10,930 nt of DNA, from the NCBI GenBank assembly GCA_027365375.1, contig DAHXNM010000312.1, positions 1 to 10,930 on the forward strand. The letters run 5' to 3'. The notes below the pieces were generated by a model. That model did not search any database. It was not told the DNA's origin and saw nothing but the letters and a program-made list of their open reading frames with translations. This document shows, in pieces, positions 5,609 to 10,930 of this stretch. Numbering within the stretch: position 1 is the first letter of the stretch; every line of letters begins with the position of its first letter. The DNA comes from Ferrimicrobium sp. Lineage in GTDB: Bacteria; Actinomycetota; Acidimicrobiia; Acidimicrobiales; Acidimicrobiaceae. The position numbers and the translations under genes were made by a program.

Positions 5609-6935
5609 GACACTTGGAGAACGCCTCGAAGGCGCGCTGTCGCGGATACGTGGCAAGACCCGGCTTACCCAGGCTGATGTTGACGAGGCTCTAGCCGAGA
5701 TTCGTCGTGCCCTACTCGAGGCTGACGTCAATATCGGTGTCGTCAACCTGATCAGCGAACGGGTTGGAGTCGCGGCCGTCGGTGCTATGACCTCGCCTTC
5801 TCTGACCCCTGGGCAGCAGGTGGTCAAGGCGGTTCATAATGAACTCATCGATGTGTTGGGACAAGATACCTACCGCATTCGGTTCGCCTCCACTCCACCG
5901 ACGATCTTGCTGTTGGCTGGTCTTCAAGGTTCGGGTAAGACGACGGCAGCAGCCAAACTCGCTCTGCTGCTTCGACGCCAAGGTCGCTCCCCGTACCTGA
6001 TCGCCGCTGACCTTGCACGTCCAGGTGCAGTGCGTCAGCTTGAGATCCTCGGCGAACAGGCGGGTGTACCCGTCTTTAGTGAACCTACTACTCCGGTCGA
6101 GGTTGCTACCAAGGGTGTCGCCGAGGCGAGACGGCTCGCTAGAGATGTGGTGATCATCGATACCGCTGGTCGACTGGCTATTGATGATGCGCTCATGAAT
6201 GAGGTCAGTGAGATCCAAAAGGCTACGCAGGCGCACCTCCGGTTCCTAGTCGTGGATGCGATGATTGGCCAAGATGCTGTCGTAACCGCCCGTGCCTTTG
6301 ATGAGCGCCTTGAGCTCTCTGCGGTTATCCTCACCAAGCTCGATGGCGATGCCCGTGGTGGTGCCGCGCTATCGGTGAAAGAGGTAGTAGGCAAGCCGAT
6401 CGCCTTCGCCTCCGTTGGTGAGAAGCTTGAAGATTTTGAACCCTTCTACCCCGATCGAATGGCTTCGCGAATACTTGGTATGGGTGATGTCTTAAGTCTC
6501 ATCGAGCGAGCTCAAGACACCATGGACGAGGATGTCGCCAAGAAGGGTGCCGACCGCCTCCGAGCAGGACATTTCGATCTCGAGGATTTTCTCGAACAGC
6601 TCCGACAGGTTCGTAGAATGGGTCCCTTAAAGGGTGTACTGTCGATGTTGCCAGGGGTTCCAAAGGAGCTCAAGAACCAGGACATCGACGAGGGAGAGAT
6701 CAGTAGAATCGAGGCGATCGTCTCCTCGATGACCAAGGCAGAGCGTAAAAACCCTTCTATCATCGATGTCTCTCGGCGGGCGCGGATCGCATCTGGGTCA
6801 GGGACCACCCAGCTACAGGTCAATACGCTGCTCAAGCAGTTCCGCGATATGAATAAGATGATGCGTCAGATGGGAGTTGGCCCACCATCAGCGACGCGTA
6901 GTCGCGCGAAGAGCAAGCGTAAGAAGCGCAGGTAG
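5601..6935 (+). CDS. ffh: Signal recognition particle protein Ffh (SRP54)
   Basis: GTPase of the signal recognition particle. It binds signal peptides and SRP RNA and pairs with FtsY. The 444-aa length is normal. An N domain (about 1-95) precedes the G domain, with P-loop GLQGSGKTT at 107-115, DLARPGAVRQL, DTAGRLAIDD, TKLDGDARGG and GEKLEDFEPFYPDR. The methionine-rich M domain follows, with FDLEDFLEQLRQV, the RNA-binding SRRARIASGSG at 391-401 and LLKQFRDMNKMMRQMG. The tail is strongly basic (SRAKSKRKKRR). Start ATG 5601 has an AGGAG Shine-Dalgarno within the ftsY 3' end. The RPGA variant in motif II (versus RPAA in E. coli) fits the diversity I recall from actinobacteria. The stop codon is part of the hairpin at 6933-6952. 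Confidence 0.98.
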   Translation: MFETLGERLEGALSRIRGKTRLTQADVDEALAEIRRALLEADVNIGVVNLISERVGVAAVGAMTSPSLTPGQQVVKAVHNELIDVLGQDTYRIRFASTPPTILLLAGLQGSGKTTAAAKLALLLRRQGRSPYLIAADLARPGAVRQLEILGEQAGVPVFSEPTTPVEVATKGVAEARRLARDVVIIDTAGRLAIDDALMNEVSEIQKATQAHLRFLVVDAMIGQDAVVTARAFDERLELSAVILTKLDGDARGGAALSVKEVVGKPIAFASVGEKLEDFEPFYPDRMASRILGMGDVLSLIERAQDTMDEDVAKKGADRLRAGHFDLEDFLEQLRQVRRMGPLKGVLSMLPGVPKELKNQDIDEGEISRIEAIVSSMTKAERKNPSIIDVSRRARIASGSGTTQLQVNTLLKQFRDMNKMMRQMGVGPPSATRSRAKSKRKKRR

Positions 6936-6952
6936 GCGCTCGTGAGCGCCTA
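6933..6952 (+). promoter_or_regulatory. Perfect hairpin at ffh stop codon
   Basis: TAGGCGCTCGTGAGCGCCTA is a perfect 9-bp inverted repeat around GT. It includes the ffh TAG stop and lies 55 nt before rpsP. No T-run follows, so it is not a classical intrinsic terminator. It could be a weak attenuator, an RNase processing barrier or an mRNA stabiliser that sets ffh and rpsP levels apart. Confidence 0.5.
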
Positions 6953-6994
6953 CACTTTAGGGGTTGATCGTTTACAACGTTGACTAAGTTTGTT

Positions 6995-7000
6995 GAGGAG
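6995..7000 (+). promoter_or_regulatory. Shine-Dalgarno deciding rpsP start
   Basis: GAGGAG ends 7 nt before GTG 7008. It sets the S16 start there rather than at the in-frame start 6990, and the family sequence AVKLRLARTG begins right after this GTG. Confidence 0.85.
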
Positions 7001-7007
7001 AATTTCT

Positions 7008-7259
7008 GTGGCAGTCAAGTTGCGCCTAGCTCGCACCGGTAAGAAGAAGCAACCGCATTATCGCATCGTTGTCGCTGATTCTAGAGTCGCTCGCGATGGT
7101 CGGTTTCTCGAGATTATCGGTTGGTACTCTCCGCGGAACGAGCCATCCAAGTTCCATGTCGATGTCGATGCCGCCAAGCGCTGGATCGACAAGGGCGCAA
7201 CCCCCACCGAGCGGGTCTCAAAGATTCTAGAGCTGGCAGGTAAAGAGGGTGAGCAGTGA
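7008..7259 (+). CDS. rpsP: 30S ribosomal protein S16
   Basis: Small-subunit protein that binds 16S rRNA early in 30S assembly. The product is 83 aa, a normal length, beginning (M)AVKLRLARTGKKKQPHYR and continuing with IVVADSR, RDGRFLEIIGWYSP and a C-terminal helix with W-I-D-K-G-A-x-P-T. These are the conserved S16 signatures. Start GTG 7008 is supported by GAGGAG 7 nt upstream. An in-frame upstream start at 6990 would add a non-family leader. The TGA stop overlaps the GTG start of the KH-domain gene (GTGA), so that gene is probably translated by reinitiation. It is the first gene after the hairpin that separates it from ffh. Confidence 0.97.
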   Translation: MAVKLRLARTGKKKQPHYRIVVADSRVARDGRFLEIIGWYSPRNEPSKFHVDVDAAKRWIDKGATPTERVSKILELAGKEGEQ

Positions 7260-7726
7260 CTGATCACGAAGATACATCTGAGGAGATGCAGGTCGACGAC
7301 GGAGTAGAGCCCGGCGCAGACGACGCTGAATTGAACGCTCCAGAGGTTGACGAGTCCGCTGGATCGGTCAGCCAGTCCGGTGAGCACATTAGCTCGTTGG
7401 TTGGTTATCTTTCGCGCTCGCTAGTGCGTGGTGGCAAGGATCAGATCACGGTTCGTCACGCCACCGGAGCTCATGACGGTGAGATCAAGGTAACCGTTAC
7501 CGTCCCACAAGGTGAGCTCGGCAAGGTTATTGGCCGTGGCGGAAGAACGGCTACTGCGATTCGTACCATCGTTGGAGCTGCTGCTCAACGATCTGGTTTG
7601 AGTGCACAGGTTGAATTCTCCGATGGTCGCCCTGGCGGCGGGCGTGGACGCCCATCGCGCGGCGGCAACGGTGGTGGTAGGCGTGGTGGACCACGACGAG
7701 ACGACCGACCACGTCGGCAAGGTTGA
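7256..7726 (+). CDS. khpA: KH-domain RNA-binding protein (KhpA-like) with acidic and Arg/Gly tails
   Basis: KhpA proteins are small single-KH RNA-binding proteins usually encoded between rpsP and rimM. The core here (about 44-122) has ISSLVGYLSRSLV, a beta strand and the KH loop GKVIGRGGRTATAI (G89-G96, with the I-G-x-G-G signature). The core is typical but the protein is twice the usual length of about 75-80 aa. Residues 1-43 form an acidic extension with about 15 Asp/Glu and no Lys or Arg. Residues 123-156 are low-complexity Gly/Arg with 11 Arg and no Lys. Both are probably disordered; the tail may add nonspecific RNA binding. The GTG start overlaps the rpsP stop. A shorter form starting nearer the KH core cannot be excluded. 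The 3' end overlaps rimM by about 41 nt. Confidence 0.9.
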   Translation: MTDHEDTSEEMQVDDGVEPGADDAELNAPEVDESAGSVSQSGEHISSLVGYLSRSLVRGGKDQITVRHATGAHDGEIKVTVTVPQGELGKVIGRGGRTATAIRTIVGAAAQRSGLSAQVEFSDGRPGGGRGRPSRGGNGGGRRGGPRRDDRPRRQG

Positions 7727-8177
7727 GGTAGCTCAGCTCGGACGAAGCCATGGCTTGACCGGCGAGCTCTACCTACGACCATTAAGTGATGTCCCTGATC
7801 GGGTTCGGCCAGGGCTTACGCTCACTACCAGACTCGGTCAGCAGGTGACTGTAGCAGGGCTACGTCCAATCGGGGATCGGTTGTTGGTCAAGCTTGAGGG
7901 CGTTGACTCAATGGAGGATGCGAAGCGATTCTCTGGGATGACGCTGTATGCAGAGCCACTTGATGAACCCCCTGTCACCCTGGTGGGCCAGCTCATTGGG
8001 AAGTTGATTGTCGATCAAGACTCGGTCGACCATGGACGGGTGGTAGCGGTTCAGGCGAATCCCGCGAGTGAGCTTATGGTACTTGATAACGAGGCGCTAG
8101 TTCCCACTCTCTTCATTGTGGAGGTTCTCGATGATCGTGTTGTGATAGACGCACCCGAAGGACTGTTCGAACTATGA
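7686..8177 (+). CDS. rimM: 16S rRNA processing / ribosome maturation factor RimM
   Basis: RimM binds S19 and assists 30S head maturation. The N-terminal domain begins with VEVAQLGRSHGLTGEL (about 13-27), the family signature. The C-terminal PRC-barrel domain (about 99-163) runs LVGQLIGKLIV through a segment ending ELMVLDNEALVP to DRVVIDAPEGLFEL. With GTG 7686 as start the protein is 163 aa, near the usual 165-175. GTG 7683 is equally possible, and a GGTGGTGGTAGG tract upstream could serve as ribosome-binding site. The frame is open to 7602, but that extension is the shadow of the KH gene's Gly/Arg tail and has no RimM homology. The start lies inside the KH gene. The stop overlaps trmD by ATGA. 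Confidence 0.94.
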   Translation: MDHDETTDHVGKVEVAQLGRSHGLTGELYLRPLSDVPDRVRPGLTLTTRLGQQVTVAGLRPIGDRLLVKLEGVDSMEDAKRFSGMTLYAEPLDEPPVTLVGQLIGKLIVDQDSVDHGRVVAVQANPASELMVLDNEALVPTLFIVEVLDDRVVIDAPEGLFEL

Positions 8178-8944
8178 CACTGCGGGTAACCGTAGTGACC
8201 ATCTTCCCGCAGATGATTGAGCAGTATCTGACCTCGTCGCTACTTGCTCGCGCCAGAGAGCGCGAGCTGTTGGCTGTCGACGTTGTGGATCTGCGCGCCT
8301 ATACCGACGATCCCAGGCGCTCTATTGATGACGCTCCCTATGGCGGCGGTCCAGGGATGTTGATGATGCCAGAGCCAGTATTGCGTGTGCTGGCGGAGGA
8401 TCCCAAGATTGTACGACCGGTAATCGGGCTTTCCCCGATTGGATCGACGTTTAGTCAAGCCGATGCAGAGGAGCTGAGCACCTTGGAGGGGTTCACGTTG
8501 ATCTGTGGACGCTACGAGGGTTTCGATGCTCGTATCGAACAACGCTGTGATCGCCTGCTCTCGATCGGTGATTTTGTGCTAGCCGGAGGTGAGTTGGCGG
8601 CTCTAGTCGTCGTCGAGGCGACGGCACGGTTGCTCGCTGGGGTACTTGGTAATGAGGAGAGTCCGAGAGACGAGTCCTTCGCGTCCGATCGCCTGCTTGA
8701 GTATCCTCAATACACTCGCCCCAGAGTGATTGATGGTTGCGAGGTTCCCCAGGTGCTTCTTTCGGGGGACCATGCGGAGATCGCGCGCTGGCGACACTCA
8801 CAACGACTGGTGCGTACGCTGGAGCTACGCCCAGACCTGATTCAGGCTCGTGGTGGGATCTCGGCCGAAGAGGTCGAGCTACTTCATCGCTACGGGTATG
8901 ATGAACTGTTGCAAACTATTGACAAGGAGCGTTTCGAGCGATGA
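8174..8944 (+). CDS. trmD: tRNA (guanine37-N1)-methyltransferase TrmD
   Basis: SPOUT-class methyltransferase that makes m1G37 in tRNAs reading CNN-type codons and prevents +1 frameshifting. It acts as a dimer using S-adenosylmethionine bound in a trefoil knot. At 256 aa it has family length. Visible motifs are DDAPYGGGPGM (52-62), LICGRYEGFDARIEQRCD (109-126), the knot SIGDFVLAGGELAAL (130-144), GVLGNEES (156-163), the linker and C-domain LLEYPQYTRP (174-183) and VLLSGDHAEIARWR (194-207). At the position I align with catalytic Asp169 of E. coli/H. influenzae (E-D-S-F), this protein reads D-E-S-F, placing Glu167 there. Start and stop share ATGA overlaps with rimM and rplS, so translation is coupled in series. 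Confidence 0.97.
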   Translation: MTLRVTVVTIFPQMIEQYLTSSLLARARERELLAVDVVDLRAYTDDPRRSIDDAPYGGGPGMLMMPEPVLRVLAEDPKIVRPVIGLSPIGSTFSQADAEELSTLEGFTLICGRYEGFDARIEQRCDRLLSIGDFVLAGGELAALVVVEATARLLAGVLGNEESPRDESFASDRLLEYPQYTRPRVIDGCEVPQVLLSGDHAEIARWRHSQRLVRTLELRPDLIQARGGISAEEVELLHRYGYDELLQTIDKERFER

Positions 8945-9282
8945 AGCCGACCGACATGCTAGACCAGGAGTCCTTGAAGACGGACATCCCTGACTTCGCC
9001 CCAGGCGATACCCTCAAGGTTCACGTTCGCGTCGTTGAGGGCACTAGAGAACGTATCCAGGTCTTCCAGGGTGCCGTCATCGCAAGGAACGGATCTGGCC
9101 TCGGTGAGACCTTCACGGTTCGCAAGGTCAGCTTCAGTGTTGGCGTTGAGCGTATCTTCCCGATTCACTCCCCGATAATCGCCAAGATCGAGGTCATCAC
9201 TCGCGGTGACGTACGACGTGCCAAGCTTTATTACTTGCGTGATCGAATTGGTAAGGCGGCAAAGATCAAAGAGAAGCGATGA
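8941..9282 (+). CDS. rplS: 50S ribosomal protein L19
   Basis: Large-subunit protein at the 30S-50S interface (bridge B8 region). The 113-aa product has the full family sequence: FAPGDTLKVHVRVVEGTRER, IQVFQGAVIARNG, ETFTVRKVSFSVGVERIFP, HSPIIAKIEVITRGDVRRAK and LYYLRDRIGKAAKIKEKR. The ATG overlaps the trmD stop (ATGA). It is intact and of typical length. Its 3' end is overlapped by an open frame that continues into the DUF2469 gene, but the real start of that gene appears to lie 34 nt downstream. Confidence 0.98.
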   Translation: MKPTDMLDQESLKTDIPDFAPGDTLKVHVRVVEGTRERIQVFQGAVIARNGSGLGETFTVRKVSFSVGVERIFPIHSPIIAKIEVITRGDVRRAKLYYLRDRIGKAAKIKEKR

Positions 9283-9316
9283 CACCGAGCTCTCGCTGTC
9301 CGAGGCTTTGGTTGGC

Positions 9317-9610
9317 ATGAGCTCCGAGGATCTCGAGCGCTTTGAGACCGAGGTAGAGCTTGCTCTCTACCAGGAATATAAGGCAGTGCTTCCCCTGTTT
9401 AAGTTCGTAGTAGAGACGGAGCGCCGTTTTTACTTGGCGAATGAAGTACAGGTCGAGCCGAAGCAGCAAGAGGGTGTCAATTTTGTCGATGTAGTACTCG
9501 AAGACGCGTGGGTTTGGGATATGTATCGCCCAGTCCGATTCGTAGAGAGAGTGCGAGTCATCTCGTTCAAGGATGTCAATATCGAGGAGATTTCAAAACC
9601 CACTTCCTAG
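9317..9610 (+). CDS. DUF2469 family protein, conserved in Actinobacteria
   Basis: A 97-aa acidic protein of unknown function. MSSEDLERFETEVELALYQE, YKAVLPLFKFVVETERRFYL, an Asp-rich strand leading to DAWVWDMYRPVRFV and VISFKDVNIEE match the DUF2469 pattern I recall from mycobacterial and other actinobacterial genes found near rnhB. No membrane segment or signal peptide is present. ATG 9317 was chosen because the family begins with M-S-x-E-D-L-E. The frame is open far upstream into rplS, but those residues lack family similarity, and only a weak GAGG lies before the start. It is probably co-transcribed with rplS. lepB and rnhB, which often separate the two, are missing, so the gene has stayed with the ribosomal operon. 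Function cannot be inferred beyond conserved association. Confidence 0.88.
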   Translation: MSSEDLERFETEVELALYQEYKAVLPLFKFVVETERRFYLANEVQVEPKQQEGVNFVDVVLEDAWVWDMYRPVRFVERVRVISFKDVNIEEISKPTS

Positions 9611-9631
9611 GCTCCGTAACGATGGGGATAG

Positions 9632-10717
9632 ATGGATACCTTTACAAAGTTGCAACTCCCGGTGGTGGAGGATCGTTTGCACGGTCCCAATCCGGCGGTT
9701 TCTTTGAATGCGACCTACTATGAGGGGCAGCGCGTCGTATACGGCAGGCATTCCAACTCCACATGGGAGGCGCTCGAGACGCTGATCGGCGAACTCGAGG
9801 GCGGCACCGCGGCGTCGTTCGCCTCTGGCCAGGCGGCTATGTTCGCCTCTTCACTTTTGACCGCCGGTAGGTTGGTGATCTCTGAGGACACCTACGTGGG
9901 TTCTCGCGATCTGGCCGACTTTATGGTCAAGAACAAGCTCGTTGAGTGCAGCTACGTAACAGAGGCCACATTGCACACGCCAACGGAGCTCACCGGGCTC
10001 GAAGAGGGCGATGTTCTCATGCTCGAATCACCGTCTAACCCTCTCCTCGTTACCTATGACATCGCCAAGCTCGCCCAAGCCTGCCATGATCGAGGTGCGT
10101 TACTCGCGGTGGATAACACTGTCGCTACCCCAATCCTGCAGAATCCTTTGAGCCTTGGGGCTGATATCGTCGTGCATTCGGCGACCAAGTTTATCTCCGG
10201 GCATTCGGATGTGCTCGCAGGGCTGGTGGTGGTAGCAGACGAGGCCCTAGCTGAACGACTCTTCGAGGTTCGCGCAGTGGTAGGGTCGGTGATAGGTCCG
10301 GTTGAGGCCTACCTGTGTTACCGCGGTGCAAAGACACTTGGAGTGCGGGTCAAGCACTCATCTGAGTCGGCGACTGAGATCGCCAACTCTTTGGTCACTC
10401 GATTGGGTCAAGATGCCGTCTGCTATCCAGGCTTTGATCAGCTTCTCGTTGGACCTGGTCGTCAGCAGAGCGCTGGCGGGGCGCTGTTGTCGCTCATTCT
10501 CGACTCGGCTGAACGAGCTGATCGATTCGTGAGCGAGCTACGTGTATTCCATCATGCAACCTCACTAGGAGGAGTGGAGAGTCTTGCGGAACGGCGTTCG
10601 AAGTACAGTGGCGAGGAGCGGCTCCCGAGTGGACTTGTTCGGCTTAGTGTAGGGCTTGAGTCGACCGCCGATCTTTGGGCCGACATCGAACACGCACTAG
10701 CTGCGGTCGGCTGCTAG
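9632..10717 (+). CDS. Cystathionine gamma-synthase/lyase family PLP enzyme
   Basis: Fold-type I PLP enzyme of sulfur amino-acid metabolism (transsulfuration). The 361-aa protein shows VVYGRHSNSTWEALE (Y37 and R39, phosphate-binding across the dimer), FASGQAAMFAS, EDTYVGS with Y88 expected to stack on PLP, LESPSNPLLVTYDI, VDNTVATPILQNP with D161 binding the pyridine nitrogen, and HSATKFISGHSDVLAG with K186 as the Schiff-base lysine. The end, LVRLSVGLESTADLWADIE, is typical. It is slightly shorter than the usual 380-400 aa, mainly at the N-terminus. I cannot tell gamma-synthase (metB) from gamma-lyase by motif. Resemblance to actinobacterial proteins annotated as cystathionine gamma-lyase slightly favours lyase. 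ATG 9632 follows GGGGATAG closely and lies 21 nt after the DUF2469 stop, so it may belong to the same operon. Confidence 0.92.
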   Translation: MDTFTKLQLPVVEDRLHGPNPAVSLNATYYEGQRVVYGRHSNSTWEALETLIGELEGGTAASFASGQAAMFASSLLTAGRLVISEDTYVGSRDLADFMVKNKLVECSYVTEATLHTPTELTGLEEGDVLMLESPSNPLLVTYDIAKLAQACHDRGALLAVDNTVATPILQNPLSLGADIVVHSATKFISGHSDVLAGLVVVADEALAERLFEVRAVVGSVIGPVEAYLCYRGAKTLGVRVKHSSESATEIANSLVTRLGQDAVCYPGFDQLLVGPGRQQSAGGALLSLILDSAERADRFVSELRVFHHATSLGGVESLAERRSKYSGEERLPSGLVRLSVGLESTADLWADIEHALAAVGC

Positions 10718-10930
10718 CACCCTCTGTGCATTGGTCTCCGGTACCAGAACGACCGCCGAAGTCCTGTGCATGCAGACCGTGAGGCCCACCGATTCTACTC
10801 ATTCCCTCATGATGGGGCGTGACTGCGATACCAACTGGTTGCCGTCGGCATATCCTAGATGCACAGATTGATTTTCACTCAGTGGTTCAGCACTCCGTGG
10901 GACAATGGCGGTTAACATCACGTATGATGT
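10718..10930. other. Intergenic tail without recognised gene
   Basis: No open frame with recognisable features was found on either strand, and there is no strong hairpin plus T-run after the PLP enzyme gene. The last 16 nt (10915-10930) form a dyad, ACATCA-N4-TGATGT, that could be an operator half cut by the window edge. This is weak evidence. Confidence 0.4.

Noticed and set aside
6964..6990. Possible -35 TTGATC and -10 TAAGTT before rpsP
   Set aside because: The spacing is short (15 nt) and a start site here would fall on or next to the Shine-Dalgarno, leaving almost no leader.
7602..7685. Longer RimM starting at 7602
   Set aside because: The extra residues are an off-frame reading of the KH gene and precede the conserved RimM start by too much.
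10915..10930. ACATCA-N4-TGATGT dyad at the window end
   Set aside because: Only 6-bp arms with no downstream context; recorded in the intergenic entry but not raised as a finding.

Overview
The window suggests an actinobacterium (Actinomycetota) of moderate G+C. The best evidence is a DUF2469-type gene, a family I know mainly from Actinobacteria, just downstream of rplS, together with a membrane-anchored FtsY, frequent GTG starts and actinobacterial-style Ffh and ribosomal proteins. An acidimicrobial-type lineage is possible, but the sequence alone does not settle it. Nearly all convincing genes are on the + strand.

Region 1 (about 1-3550) is accessory DNA. It opens with the C-terminal half of a superfamily 2 (SSL2/XPB-like) helicase cut by the window edge. 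The helicase runs into a TnpB-only IS200/IS605-type element (about 1074-2422). This element encodes a TnpB with an apparently complete RuvC triad and zinc ribbon, and carries the same 20-nt hairpin sequence at both ends. The helicase stop codon lies in the loop of the left hairpin. Next comes a two-gene module that looks like a MenAT/AbiE-type toxin-antitoxin pair: a small conserved protein overlapping by 8 bp a DUF6036-like nucleotidyltransferase. A perfect inverted repeat lies just upstream of the module. An orphan 42-nt palindrome (3502-3543) resembles the right end of the TnpB element in inverted orientation.

Region 2 (about 3544-4399) has no convincing intact gene. It holds a probable minus-strand, frameshifted small membrane protein (3588-3969) and some inverted repeats.

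Region 3 (4400-9610) is a tightly packed housekeeping operon for protein targeting and translation: ftsY, ffh, rpsP, a KH-domain protein (khpA-like), rimM, trmD, rplS and a DUF2469 gene. Most neighbours overlap by 4 to about 41 nt, which implies translational coupling. FtsY and Ffh are the SRP receptor and SRP GTPase; S16, RimM, TrmD and L19 serve ribosome assembly and tRNA modification. The KH protein has unusual acidic N-terminal and Arg/Gly-rich C-terminal extensions, and the latter overlaps rimM. lepB and rnhB, often found between rplS and the DUF2469 gene in actinobacteria, are absent here.

Region 4 (9632-10930) holds a cystathionine gamma-synthase/lyase family PLP enzyme followed by about 210 nt with no recognised gene.

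The most unusual points are the twin-hairpin TnpB element ending the helicase gene, the inverted orphan copy of its right end, the candidate toxin-antitoxin module with a possible operator, and the tailed KH protein overlapping rimM.
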